Positions 26,220-34,142 of a stretch of DNA of 34,750 bases are shown here, piece after piece (the first letter of the stretch is position 1; every line of letters begins with the position of its first letter). The stretch covers positions 1 to 34,750 of the forward strand of contig JAQIBJ010000003.1 of assembly GCA_027859085.1 (NCBI GenBank). Reading direction: 5' to 3'. A program made the translations under genes and the position numbers. Under the pieces are notes generated by a model that saw nothing but the letters and a program-made list of their open reading frames with translations, was not told the origin of the DNA and did no database searches. The DNA comes from Mycoplasmatota bacterium (GTDB lineage: Bacteria > Bacillota_I > Bacilli_A > Izemoplasmatales > Hujiaoplasmataceae).

Positions 26220-26238
26220 GGTTTTTTACTTGACAGGT
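26203..26238 (-). terminator. Terminator of ylbG
   Basis: On the minus strand ACCTGTCAAG (26238-26229) and CTTGACAGGT (26220-26211) make a 10-bp stem with an 8-nt loop, followed by TCTTTTTTTT. Confidence 0.85.
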
Positions 26239-26241
26239 ATA

Positions 26242-26472
26242 TTATCCAGAAAAACTAAATTCTTCCATATCAACTCTAGAACATTCTACTTTTTTAATGA
26301 GTTTGATTTTATTTAATTCTTTTTCAATTTCATCATATTTACTTTCATTAACATAACCGGTTAAATATTTACCAAGTTTATTAACATATGTAATATTGAT
26401 ATCGAAGTGATTGAGTTTTTTTAATATTTTATTGCTTCTAAAATATACAACTATTCCTTTTCTCTTTACCAT
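26242..26472 (-). CDS. ylbG: YlbG family protein (DUF2129, UPF0298)
   Basis: 76 residues. The KRKGIVVYFRSNKILKKL start, the Y-V-NKLGKYLTGYVN middle and the IKKVECSRV end match the short YlbG/UPF0298 family of Bacillota. Function is unknown. AAAGGTGG precedes the ATG. It is alone in its transcript, ending at the terminator 4 nt downstream. Confidence 0.88.
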   Translation of the reverse strand: MVKRKGIVVYFRSNKILKKLNHFDINITYVNKLGKYLTGYVNESKYDEIEKELNKIKLIKKVECSRVDMEEFSFSG

Positions 26473-26497
26473 ATTACCACCTTTTTTCAGTTAATTT

Positions 26498-26526
26498 AAT
26501 ATATCATAGTATTACATTGTTTTCAA
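26498..26526 (-). promoter_or_regulatory. ylbG promoter
   Basis: On the minus strand TTGAAA (26526-26521), a 17-nt spacer and TATATT (26503-26498) with TGA immediately upstream. Confidence 0.65.
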
Positions 26527-26566
26527 GCAATCTAGCACGAAATGCTTTATTTTTTTATCTTTATTT

Positions 26567-26585
26567 GCTATAATCTATTTGGTGA
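26567..26585 (+). promoter_or_regulatory. def compact promoter and ribosome site
   Basis: TATAAT (26569-26574), 6 nt, GGTGA (26581-26585), 4 nt, ATG. TG two bases before the box (26567 is G) makes an extended -10, TGCTATAAT. Expected transcription start coincides with the Shine-Dalgarno sequence. Confidence 0.7.
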
Positions 26586-26589
26586 TAGT

Positions 26590-27180
26590 ATGTTAACAAT
26601 GAAAGACGTAATCCAAGATGGTCATCCAACTCTAAGAAAAAGAGCGAAAGAAGTCAAATGGCCATTAAGTGAAAAAAATTTAAATAAATTAAGAGATATG
26701 ATGGCCTTTATTGAAAATTCTCAAAATGATGAAATGGCCGAAAAATATAATCTTAGACCCGGTGTTGGTTTAGCCGCACCTCAAATCAATAAATCATTAA
26801 AAATGTTTTGTATGAAGACTTTAGATGAGGATTTTGAAATAATGCATCAATACGCTGTTGTCAATCCAAAAATCATCTCTTTTTCTGAAGCTAAAACATA
26901 TTTGCCTGGTGGAGAAGGTTGTTTATCAGTAGATGAAGAGACCACCGGTATTGTTTTACGATCTAAAAAAATTAGAGCGAATGCATATTTTGTTGATTTA
27001 GAAACTGGTAAAGGTGTTTATAAAGAAATGAAGTTATCAGGATATCCTGGTATTGTATTTCAACATGAATATGATCATTTACTTGGGATATTGTTTATCG
27101 ATAAGATAGAACCTAATATGCCTAAAGCATCTCCAATTCAATTTAAGCTTCCAGAAACCAAGGAAGAAGAAAATCTATAG
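26590..27180 (+). CDS. def: Peptide deformylase
   Basis: 196 residues from the ATG at 26590, fixed by GGTGA 4 nt upstream; a longer in-frame reading from 26542 starts upstream of the promoter and is rejected. All three motifs are intact: GVGLAAPQ (58-65), EGCLS with metal ligand Cys111, and QHEYDH (158-163) with the two His ligands and catalytic Glu. The insertion after motif 1 and the length fit the Gram-positive type II enzyme. It removes the formyl group from new proteins in the cytoplasm. Confidence 0.96.
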   Translation: MLTMKDVIQDGHPTLRKRAKEVKWPLSEKNLNKLRDMMAFIENSQNDEMAEKYNLRPGVGLAAPQINKSLKMFCMKTLDEDFEIMHQYAVVNPKIISFSEAKTYLPGGEGCLSVDEETTGIVLRSKKIRANAYFVDLETGKGVYKEMKLSGYPGIVFQHEYDHLLGILFIDKIEPNMPKASPIQFKLPETKEEENL

Positions 27181-27185
27181 TGATT

Positions 27186-27214
27186 AAAAAGCCATATTAA
27201 TGGCTTTTTTTTTT
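27186..27214 (+). terminator. Terminator of def
   Basis: AAAAAGCCAT (27186-27195) and ATGGCTTTTT (27200-27209) with an ATTA loop, running into a T-tract. Confidence 0.88.
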
Positions 27215-27257
27215 ACCAAGATATTAATAAATAAAAACTTTATTGTTGCACTTATGC

Positions 27258-27286
27258 TTGACAATGCAAAATTTTATTGATAGAGT
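27258..27286 (+). promoter_or_regulatory. Promoter of the second DegV gene
   Basis: TTGACA (27258-27263), a 17-nt spacer and TAGAGT (27281-27286) with TGA upstream. Expected start near 27293. Confidence 0.65.
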
Positions 27287-27309
27287 TATATCAAAAGGGA
27301 GGCAGTTAT

Positions 27310-28188
27310 ATGTACCAAATTATTTCAGATTCATGTGTTGATTTACCAGCACAAATTGTCAAAGATTTAGAAGTTAAAATTTTACCTTTAAAAGTAACTG
27401 TGAAGGGAAAAGAGTATAAAAACTTCTTAGACCATCGTGAAATTAATCCAAAGCAGTTTTATGATTTACTAAGAGAAAAAGAAACCGCTATTACTGCTCA
27501 GGCCAATCCTCAAGAATGTATTGAAATAATGAAACCAATACTAGAAAAAGGTGAAGATGTTTTACTTATTGCTTTTTCTAGTCAATTATCTGGGACATAT
27601 AATTCATGTCTAATCGCTCAAAAAGAATTAAAAGAAGATTATCCAGACCGTAAGATAATAGTTTTAGACTCTAAATCAGCTTCAATGGGACAAGGTTTAT
27701 TGGTTTATAATGCCGCTCAGTTAAGAAAAGCGGGTAAATCGATTGATGAAGTTTCTAAATACGTTGAAGGTATTAAAACTGATATTTGTCATTTATTTAC
27801 CGTCAGTGACTTAGGCCATTTAAGACGTGGTGGACGTTTATCTGCGACTTCTTTTGTTTTAGGAAGTATCATCAGTATTAAACCTTTGTTACATGTTGAT
27901 ATGGAAGGTAAATTAAAAGTATATGGCAAAGCAAGAGGAAGATTTAAATCTTTAAATAGTCTTGTGAAACGCTTGGAAGAAACTTTTGATCCAAAGAGAA
28001 ATGATAAAGTCTTTATTTCTCATGGCGACAACTTACCAGATGCGATTTATGTTAGAGATGTGATTATGGAAAAACTTAACCTTAAAGAAGAAGATTTCTT
28101 ACTGAATGAGGTTGGACCAGTCATAGGCGCACATTCTGGCGTTGATACATTAGCTATTTTTTATATAGGTAACGAAAGAAGTAAATAA
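27310..28188 (+). CDS. DegV family fatty-acid-binding protein (FakB-like), second paralog
   Basis: 292 residues from the ATG at 27310 behind AAGGGAGG; an in-frame TTG at 27277 lies upstream of the predicted transcript start. It shows the DegV pattern: IISDSCVDLP (3-12), TAQANPQE, IAFSSQLSGTYNSC, VSDLGHLRRGGRLS and GPVIGAHSGVDTLAIFYIG. Predicted to carry a fatty acid to FakA for phospholipid synthesis. Two DegV proteins in 5 kb suggest that each prefers a different fatty acid, as in other Bacillota; that is inference. It has its own promoter and terminator. Confidence 0.93.
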   Translation: MYQIISDSCVDLPAQIVKDLEVKILPLKVTVKGKEYKNFLDHREINPKQFYDLLREKETAITAQANPQECIEIMKPILEKGEDVLLIAFSSQLSGTYNSCLIAQKELKEDYPDRKIIVLDSKSASMGQGLLVYNAAQLRKAGKSIDEVSKYVEGIKTDICHLFTVSDLGHLRRGGRLSATSFVLGSIISIKPLLHVDMEGKLKVYGKARGRFKSLNSLVKRLEETFDPKRNDKVFISHGDNLPDAIYVRDVIMEKLNLKEEDFLLNEVGPVIGAHSGVDTLAIFYIGNERSK

Positions 28189-28196
28189 CATTAACA

Positions 28197-28231
28197 TAAG
28201 TGGAAGTCATCAAACTTCTACTTATATTTTT
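28197..28231 (+). terminator. Terminator of the second DegV gene
   Basis: TAAGTGGAAGT (28197-28207) and ACTTCTACTTA (28214-28224) pair over 11 bp with one G-U, then a T-rich run. Confidence 0.78.
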
Positions 28232-28233
28232 AT

Positions 28234-28256
28234 GTTAAAATAGACTATAGAGGTGA
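28234..28256 (+). promoter_or_regulatory. pepC compact promoter and ribosome site
   Basis: Extended -10 TGTTAAAAT ends at 28241. GGTGA is at 28252-28256, with a 4-nt gap to the GTG start. Confidence 0.6.
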
Positions 28257-28260
28257 TAAC

Positions 28261-29577
28261 GTGAATAAAATTAAAAATAAAAATATTGAACAATGGGATA
28301 GTGAAATTGACAATGATTTACAACATAAGACTCTTAGAAGAGCACTTGTTGAAAATGGATTATCAAAGATTGCCATTAAACAAGAAAGAGCAAGTTTAAA
28401 TACATTTAGATTTTCTAAAGACATTGAAACATTACCAGTAACCAATCAAGAGAAAACAGGTCGATGCTGGATATTCGCTGGTCTAAATTTTATTAGAGAG
28501 CGCATCGCAAAAAAATACAAAGTCAAAGAATTTGAGTTCTCGCAAAACTATGTTGCTTTTTATGATAAATTAGAGAAAATCAATTACTTTATCGAAAGCA
28601 TTGATGACTTCATAACTTGTGATAAAGATGATAGAACTTTACAATATATTTTATCAGTTGGAATCCAAGATGGTGGTCAGTGGGATATGTTCGTTTCTTT
28701 AATCGAAAAATACGGACTTGTGTCAAAAGATGCGATGACTGAAACTAAAGTCAGTTCACAAACATATCCATTAAACAAAATCATCAATCAAAAGCTTAGA
28801 CAATATACTGCTAAAGCCAGAAAAATTGGTGATGTATCTGAACTTTCAAAATTAAAAGAAAAAACGCTTAAGGACTTATACAAATTATTAGTCGCTGCTT
28901 TTGGTGTCCCACCGAAAACTTTTTCATTTGAATATGTGGACAAAAATAAAAATTATCATTTAATAAGTGACATGACACCTAAGAACTTCTACAAAGAATA
29001 CGTTGGCAATGATTTAGAAGATTATGTTTCGATCATTCATTCACCAACAGATGATAAACCATATTATCAAACTTATGGCATTTCTTATTTAGGCAATGTT
29101 GTGGATGGGAAACCTATTAACCACTTAAATCTTCCAATGGATGAAGTTAAAGAATTAATTATCAAACAAATGGATGATGAAGTGGTATGGTTTGGTTGTG
29201 ATGTCGGCCATTACGGTGACAAAAACAAAGGTATCTGGGATGATGGCCGTTTTGATTATGATGAAATCTTAAATATCGATTTATCATTATCAAAAGGTGA
29301 TATGCTAGATTACGGACATGCAAGAATGAATCATGCCATGGTCTTAACGGGTGTATCCCTTGTTAAAGAAAAACCAGTTAAATGGAAAATTGAAAATTCA
29401 TGGGGTGACAAAAATGGAGACAAAGGCTATTATCTTGCCAGTGACTCATGGTTTAGTAAGTTTGTTTTCCAAGCAGTCATCAGCAAAAAATATTTTAATA
29501 AAAAACAACTTGATGCTTTAGAAACAAAAGCAATTATTTTAAAACCTTGGGATCCTATGGGTGCCCTTGCAAAATAG
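28261..29577 (+). CDS. pepC: Aminopeptidase C (bleomycin hydrolase family, C1B)
   Basis: 438 residues from a GTG start. Papain-type catalytic residues are Cys69 in TGRCWIFAG, His358 in RMNHAM and Asn379 in ENSWG. The length and an Ala-Lys C-terminus fit PepC, a hexameric cytoplasmic aminopeptidase whose C-terminal tail enters the active site. It removes N-terminal residues from peptides for amino-acid supply. GGTGA is 4 nt before the start. It is transcribed alone, with a terminator just after the stop. Confidence 0.96.
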   Translation: MNKIKNKNIEQWDSEIDNDLQHKTLRRALVENGLSKIAIKQERASLNTFRFSKDIETLPVTNQEKTGRCWIFAGLNFIRERIAKKYKVKEFEFSQNYVAFYDKLEKINYFIESIDDFITCDKDDRTLQYILSVGIQDGGQWDMFVSLIEKYGLVSKDAMTETKVSSQTYPLNKIINQKLRQYTAKARKIGDVSELSKLKEKTLKDLYKLLVAAFGVPPKTFSFEYVDKNKNYHLISDMTPKNFYKEYVGNDLEDYVSIIHSPTDDKPYYQTYGISYLGNVVDGKPINHLNLPMDEVKELIIKQMDDEVVWFGCDVGHYGDKNKGIWDDGRFDYDEILNIDLSLSKGDMLDYGHARMNHAMVLTGVSLVKEKPVKWKIENSWGDKNGDKGYYLASDSWFSKFVFQAVISKKYFNKKQLDALETKAIILKPWDPMGALAK

Positions 29578-29582
29578 AACCT

Positions 29583-29620
29583 ATCAGTCTAATGCCATTT
29601 GGGGTTGGACTGATTTTCTT
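29583..29620 (+). terminator. Terminator of pepC
   Basis: ATCAGTCTAA (29583-29592) and TTGGACTGAT (29605-29614) pair over 10 bp with one U-G across a 12-nt loop, then TTTTCTT. Confidence 0.65.
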
Positions 29621-29641
29621 ATGTTCTTCTATATCAAAGAA

Positions 29642-29662
29642 TGTTATAATAATTATAGGTGA
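29642..29662 (+). promoter_or_regulatory. nfnA compact promoter and ribosome site
   Basis: Extended -10 TGTTATAAT ends at 29650. Seven nt follow, then GGTGA (29658-29662), 4 nt and the ATG. Confidence 0.7.
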
Positions 29663-29666
29663 TAAT

Positions 29667-30491
29667 ATGTACAAAATAAGAAAAAAGATTGCACTAAATA
29701 AAGACGTTGATTTAATGGTTATTGAGGCGCCCTTAGTTTCTAAAAATACAAAACCAGGACATTTTGTTATTGTAAGAACAAACAAAGACAGTGAGAGAAT
29801 TCCTTTAACAATCGTTGAAAAAGATGATGAAACCATCACAATTATTTATCAAAAATTAGGATATTCAACCATAGAATTAAGTCATAAAAAAGAAAATGAA
29901 TCTTTAGAAGACGTTGTTGGTCCTTTGGGAAAAGCAAAAGTTTTAGGTGATGAATCACGAATACTTGGTATTGCTGGCGGGGTTGGTGCTGCACCCTTAT
30001 ACCCACAATTAAAAGCTTATGCTGACAAGGGAACTCATGTTGATTTAATCATTGGCGGGAGAACCAAAGAACATCTTATCTTAATGGATAAATATGAAAA
30101 AATTTGTGAAAATATCTATATTGCTACAGATAATGGCAGTGCTGGAACTAAAGGTTTTGTGACTGATGTCATGAAAGAAGTTTATAAAACAAACAACTAT
30201 GATTTAGCCATTGCCATTGGCCCACTCATTATGATGAAAAACGCATATTTAGTGAATAAAGATTATAACTTAGAAACAGAAGTTTCATTGAATCCTATCA
30301 TGATTGATGGAACTGGTATGTGTGGTAATTGTCGTGTCAGCATTAATGGTAAAAATCAATTTGCTTGTGTTGATGGACCAGATTTTCCTGCAGAAGGCAT
30401 TGATTTCGATGAATTGATGCATAGACAAAGTTATTACAAAGACAAAGAACATGAATGTAGAATCAACCTAGGTGATGAAAATGACCAATAG
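29667..30491 (+). CDS. nfnA: NfnA, small subunit of NADH-dependent ferredoxin:NADP+ oxidoreductase
   Basis: 274 residues from the ATG at 29667. A flavin-binding beta-barrel (RIPLTIVEKD, about 44-53) precedes an NAD-binding domain (GIAGGVGAAPLYPQ, 101-114). At the C-terminus D214, C219, C222 and C234 in DGTGMCGNC...C form a [2Fe-2S] site; one Asp plus three Cys with this spacing is what I recall for NfnA. The family also includes PyrK-like electron transfer subunits, but the partner gene decides for Nfn. The complex couples NADH and reduced ferredoxin oxidation to making NADPH by flavin bifurcation in the cytoplasm. The ORF extension upstream to 29547 is rejected because it runs through the pepC terminator and promoter. 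Confidence 0.88.
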   Translation: MYKIRKKIALNKDVDLMVIEAPLVSKNTKPGHFVIVRTNKDSERIPLTIVEKDDETITIIYQKLGYSTIELSHKKENESLEDVVGPLGKAKVLGDESRILGIAGGVGAAPLYPQLKAYADKGTHVDLIIGGRTKEHLILMDKYEKICENIYIATDNGSAGTKGFVTDVMKEVYKTNNYDLAIAIGPLIMMKNAYLVNKDYNLETEVSLNPIMIDGTGMCGNCRVSINGKNQFACVDGPDFPAEGIDFDELMHRQSYYKDKEHECRINLGDENDQ

Positions 30492-31857
30492 ACAAATGAT
30501 GCCCTTACAAGATAAAATAATTAGAAATTCAAATTTCACAGAAGTTGCTTTAGGTTTTGACCTTAAACAAGTTCACTTAGAAGCAAGTCGCTGCTTAGAT
30601 TGTAAAGATCCTCGTTGTGTAAAAGCATGTCCTGTGAAAATTAATATTCCAAAGTTCATCAAAGAAATACTTGAAGAAAAATATGAAGTTGCTTATCAAA
30701 CAATTTATGAAGACAATATCTTGCCAAGTGTTTGCGGTAGAGTCTGCCCACAAGAGAATCAATGTGAAGGCGATTGTATTTTAGGCATTAAATTTGAAAG
30801 TGTTTCGATAGGTGCTTTAGAAAGATTCTTAGGTGATTATAGCCTTAAACATCAAATATTTAAACAAGAAAACATTATTGATAACGGCCATAAAGTTGCG
30901 GTTATTGGTAGTGGACCTGCCGGATTAAGTTTTGCAGCGAGTATTAGACGTTTGGGCTACAAAACCGATATCTATGAAGCACTTCATGATTATGGTGGTG
31001 TTTTAAGATATGGTATTCCTGAATTTAGACTACCAAAAGCGGTTGTAGGCCAAGAGATTCAACGATTAGAATCTTTAGGCATTCAATTTAATAAAAACAC
31101 GATTATTGGTAAAACATTAACCGTTGAACAATTAATGAAAGAATATGATTATAAAGCGCTTTTTATTGCATCAGGCGCTGGTTTACCTAGATCTCTCAAT
31201 ATCCAAGGTGAAAATTTAAACGGCGTTTATTATGCCAATGAATTTTTAACAAGAGTCAACCTCATGAAAGCTTATCAATTTCCAAAACATCCAACACCAG
31301 TTAAAGTTGGTGATACGGTTTGTGTTGTTGGTGGTGGTAATGTTGCGATGGACGCCGCTAGGGTTGCGAAGAGACTTGGGTCTAAAAATGTTTTTATTCT
31401 TTACAGAAGAGATATGAACGCATTACCTGCTAGAAAAGAGGAAGTTGAACACGCCGTTGAAGAAGGCATTGAGTTTAACCTATTGTTAAACCCTGTTGAA
31501 ATCATTGGAAAGGATTATGAAGTTCAAGCTGTTAAAGCAGAAATCATGGAACTTGGTGAACTCGACCAATCCGGAAGACATCGACCAATGCCAACAGGTC
31601 AATTCAAAACAATCAAAATTGATTCTTGTATTATTGCCATTGGCCAAAGTCCAAATCCAATATTAAAGAACACAACCAAAGATTTAAAAACAGATAAAAA
31701 AGACCGCATCATGGTAAAAGGTTATCAGACTTCTATCCCAGGGGTATTTGCTGGTGGTGATATTGTCACAGGTGCCGCTACTGTTATTGAAGCCATGGGC
31801 GCAGGAAAATGTGCCGCAGAAGAAATTGACAAGTATATTAAGGATACTTTTTCGTGA
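30481..31857 (+). CDS. nfnB: NfnB, large subunit of NADH-dependent ferredoxin:NADP+ oxidoreductase (GltD-like)
   Basis: 458 residues. Two [4Fe-4S] sites are clear: C38-x2-C41-x4-C46-x3-C50, and C85, C89, C95, C99. VIGSGPAGLS (141-150) binds FAD and CVVGGGNVAMDAAR binds the nicotinamide nucleotide. The fold is shared with the small subunit of glutamate synthase, but no glutamate synthase large subunit is adjacent and nfnA is, so NfnB is preferred. The ATG at 30481 overlaps the nfnA end by 11 nt and has GGTGA 5 nt before it. It ends in TCG-TGA, direct evidence that TGA is a stop here. Confidence 0.9.
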   Translation: MTNRQMMPLQDKIIRNSNFTEVALGFDLKQVHLEASRCLDCKDPRCVKACPVKINIPKFIKEILEEKYEVAYQTIYEDNILPSVCGRVCPQENQCEGDCILGIKFESVSIGALERFLGDYSLKHQIFKQENIIDNGHKVAVIGSGPAGLSFAASIRRLGYKTDIYEALHDYGGVLRYGIPEFRLPKAVVGQEIQRLESLGIQFNKNTIIGKTLTVEQLMKEYDYKALFIASGAGLPRSLNIQGENLNGVYYANEFLTRVNLMKAYQFPKHPTPVKVGDTVCVVGGGNVAMDAARVAKRLGSKNVFILYRRDMNALPARKEEVEHAVEEGIEFNLLLNPVEIIGKDYEVQAVKAEIMELGELDQSGRHRPMPTGQFKTIKIDSCIIAIGQSPNPILKNTTKDLKTDKKDRIMVKGYQTSIPGVFAGGDIVTGAATVIEAMGAGKCAAEEIDKYIKDTFS

Positions 31858-31871
31858 AGTATCTTTTTTTT
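31843..31871 (+). terminator. nfnAB terminator overlapping the nfnB stop codon
   Basis: GATACTT (31843-31849) and AAGTATC (31857-31863) form a 7-bp stem, then a T-tract. The TGA stop lies in the loop and second arm. Confidence 0.8.
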
Positions 31872-31872
31872 A

Positions 31873-31901
31873 TTGACAAAAATATAATTATGGTTTATAA
31901 T
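31873..31901 (+). promoter_or_regulatory. Perfect consensus promoter of the tetR-ABC operon
   Basis: TTGACA (31873-31878), a 17-nt spacer and TATAAT (31896-31901). Confidence 0.9.
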
Positions 31902-31919
31902 TATGACAAGGTTGTCATA
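31902..31919. promoter_or_regulatory. Candidate TetR operator
   Basis: TATGACAAGGTTGTCATA has 8-bp perfect inverted arms around GG. It starts right after the -10 box, over the expected transcription start, so a bound dimer would block transcription. Autorepression by the following TetR gene is inferred. Confidence 0.75.
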
Positions 31920-31932
31920 TTGAGGTGATAAA

Positions 31933-32553
31933 ATGCCTAAACAAACTTTCTTTAATTTGAAAAAAGAAAAAAAAGAAAAAATAATTCAAGCTGCAATTCA
32001 GGAATTTTCTACTAAGTCTTACGAACTTGTAAACTTATCAGATATTATAAAACAAGCAGGAATACCTAGAGGTAGTTTTTATCAATATTTTGAAGATAAA
32101 AGGGACATATATTTTCATTTAATAGATATTATCAAAAAAACCAAAATGTCATATTTATCTGATTTATATACAAATCAAGACATTCCTTTTCTCGATTGGG
32201 TTGAAGTGCTCTATAGCAGGGGTGTTATCTTTGCATTAGAACAACCAAAATTTGTTCAAATAATGGATCTATTGTTAAAAAATAAAAACGACATTTATGT
32301 TCAACTCATAAAAGATGGAAAAGATTTTGCAATTCAATACTATAGCGGTTTAATCGAAAAGGATAAAGAAAAAGGCTTATTAAGAAAAGACATTCATACC
32401 AAGACACTTGCTGTTATTGTGAGTGATTTAACAACCAATGTCACAATTAAAGAACTCGATACAAAGAATCCAGAAGAAAGTTATCAAATGATGAAACAAA
32501 ATATTCATCATATATTATATATTCTCAAGAAAGGAATAGAAAATAATGGCTAA
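31933..32553 (+). CDS. TetR family transcriptional regulator of an ABC exporter
   Basis: 206 residues. The N-terminal helix-turn-helix reads AAIQEFSTKSYELVNLSDII then AGIPRGSFYQYFEDK (about 17-56), a textbook TetR DNA-binding domain. The rest is a helical ligand domain without recognisable specificity. GGTGA lies 4 nt before the ATG. The stop overlaps the ATPase ATG by 8 nt. It probably represses the operon through the palindrome at 31902 and releases it when an exporter substrate binds. Confidence 0.93.
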   Translation: MPKQTFFNLKKEKKEKIIQAAIQEFSTKSYELVNLSDIIKQAGIPRGSFYQYFEDKRDIYFHLIDIIKKTKMSYLSDLYTNQDIPFLDWVEVLYSRGVIFALEQPKFVQIMDLLLKNKNDIYVQLIKDGKDFAIQYYSGLIEKDKEKGLLRKDIHTKTLAVIVSDLTTNVTIKELDTKNPEESYQMMKQNIHHILYILKKGIENNG

Positions 32554-33415
32554 TATTTTTGAAGTAAAAGATTTAAAGTTTAAGTATAAAACAAATCAAG
32601 AAAATGTTTTAAAAGGAATCAATTTCCAAATTAAAGAAGGTGAAATCTTCGGATTTCTAGGGCCAAGTGGTGCTGGGAAAAGTACCACTCAAAAAATCAT
32701 CATTAAGATATTAGAAAACTATCAAGGCAATATCTTTTATAAAGGTAAAGATTTAAAAGATTATAAACAAGATTTCTTCGAAGATATTGGTGTAAGTTTT
32801 GAAATGCCAATTCATTTTTCTAAAATGACGGCCATGGAAAACATTCGATTTTTCCAAAATTTATACAAAAAGAAAGCCGATGTCGAAAGACTTATGAAGC
32901 GTGTTGGCTTATGGGAAGACAAAGATAAAATGGTCGCAGAGTATTCTAAAGGCATGAAAATTAGGTTAAATATTGTAAGAGCTTTACTCAATTCACCAAC
33001 CATGTTGTTTTTAGATGAACCAACCAATGGATTAGATCCTGCAAACGCAAAAATATTAAAAGATTTAATCCGAGAATTTAAAGTGTCGGGCGGTACAGTC
33101 TTTATTACTTCTCACATTATGGCCGACATTGATCAATTATGTGATAGAGTTGCATTTATCGTTAACGGAGAGATTAATGTAGTCGATACACCAAGAAATT
33201 TAAAAATTAAATATGGGGAAAGACGTATAAAAATCGAATATAAAGAAAACAATAAAATAGTAGAAAAACTATTTTCAATGGAAGATTTGGGAAAAAACAA
33301 AGAATTCCTTAACACCATTAAAGAAAAAGATATTGAAACCATTCATAGTGGGGAAACAACTTTAGAAGATATCTTTATTAAGGTGACAGGGGTGACTCTC
33401 GATGAAAAACAATAG
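32546..33415 (+). CDS. ABC transporter ATP-binding protein (exporter)
   Basis: 289 residues. Walker A GPSGAGKST (39-47), signature YSKGM (133-137), which is variant from LSGGQ but common in ABC-2 exporters, Walker B LFLDEPT (154-160) and a switch His in ITSHIM. A C-terminal extension of about 70 residues after residue 215 is typical of drug and antibiotic exporters. It works with the two permeases downstream; substrate unknown. Its stop overlaps the first permease start by 14 nt. Confidence 0.95.
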   Translation: MANIFEVKDLKFKYKTNQENVLKGINFQIKEGEIFGFLGPSGAGKSTTQKIIIKILENYQGNIFYKGKDLKDYKQDFFEDIGVSFEMPIHFSKMTAMENIRFFQNLYKKKADVERLMKRVGLWEDKDKMVAEYSKGMKIRLNIVRALLNSPTMLFLDEPTNGLDPANAKILKDLIREFKVSGGTVFITSHIMADIDQLCDRVAFIVNGEINVVDTPRNLKIKYGERRIKIEYKENNKIVEKLFSMEDLGKNKEFLNTIKEKDIETIHSGETTLEDIFIKVTGVTLDEKQ

Positions 33416-34139
33416 ATTAATTTATCTCATTAAGGGTGAATTGATAAGACTTCACAAATATAAAGTAACAACTATTTCCATATTTATAGCAATTATCTGG
33501 TCAGTTTTATTATTTTTTGTTGAAGGTGATATCTTTAACAGTTTACTACCTGTATTAATCCTTGTGGATGCAACCACGATGAGTTTTATGTATATAGGAA
33601 GTGTCATGTTTTTCGAAAAGAAAGAATCCACAATGTCATCAATGCTCGTGACACCTTCTAAAGACTCAGAACTTATTCTAGCTAAAATATTATCAAACAC
33701 GATTCATAATTTTCTATCAACGGCTTTGATTATCACAGTGTTTGTTATATTAAAAGATGTGCAAATATCTTATCTATTGATTGCAATCGCTGTTATATTG
33801 GTCACGTTATATCATACAAGCATTGGCTTATTACTATCTTACTATCAAAAAGACTTTACAACGATGTTAATGTCGGTTATGTTGATTTCTTTTGCTTTAT
33901 TAATACCAACAGTCCTATTTATGCTTAATGTCCTTACAGGCGATATTTGGGAGTATATTCTATTAATCAATCCTATTCAATCAGCCAATATTATTATCAC
34001 ACAAAGTTTCAAACCAATTACTCTTGATTGGAAGTATTATTTTAGTCTAGGCTACTTAATAATCTCAGGATTATTAATTTATCGTTTCTTGGTTTTAAGA
34101 AACTTTAAAAATTACGCTGTTTCAATAAGCGGGGTGTAA
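33402..34139 (+). CDS. ABC-2 type permease subunit
   Basis: 245 residues with six membrane helices. MFFEKKESTMSSMLVTPSKDSELILAKIL (start near residue 69) is the coupling-helix region between helices 2 and 3, typical of ABC-2 permeases of the fluoroquinolone-exporter type. GGGGTGA lies before the ATG inside the ATPase gene. It probably pairs with the next permease as a heterodimer. Confidence 0.88.
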   Translation: MKNNRLIYLIKGELIRLHKYKVTTISIFIAIIWSVLLFFVEGDIFNSLLPVLILVDATTMSFMYIGSVMFFEKKESTMSSMLVTPSKDSELILAKILSNTIHNFLSTALIITVFVILKDVQISYLLIAIAVILVTLYHTSIGLLLSYYQKDFTTMLMSVMLISFALLIPTVLFMLNVLTGDIWEYILLINPIQSANIIITQSFKPITLDWKYYFSLGYLIISGLLIYRFLVLRNFKNYAVSISGV

Positions 34140-34142
34140 ACT

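Noticed and set aside
26542-26589. Longer N-terminus for peptide deformylase
   Set aside because: It starts upstream of the -10 box and lacks a ribosome site, whereas the ATG at 26590 has GGTGA at the standard spacing.
29547-29666. Longer N-terminus for NfnA
   Set aside because: The extension covers the end of pepC, its terminator and the nfnA promoter, and has no family similarity.
30481-31857. GltD, small subunit of glutamate synthase
   Set aside because: No large subunit is adjacent and the overlapping nfnA partner with its own [2Fe-2S] site fits Nfn.
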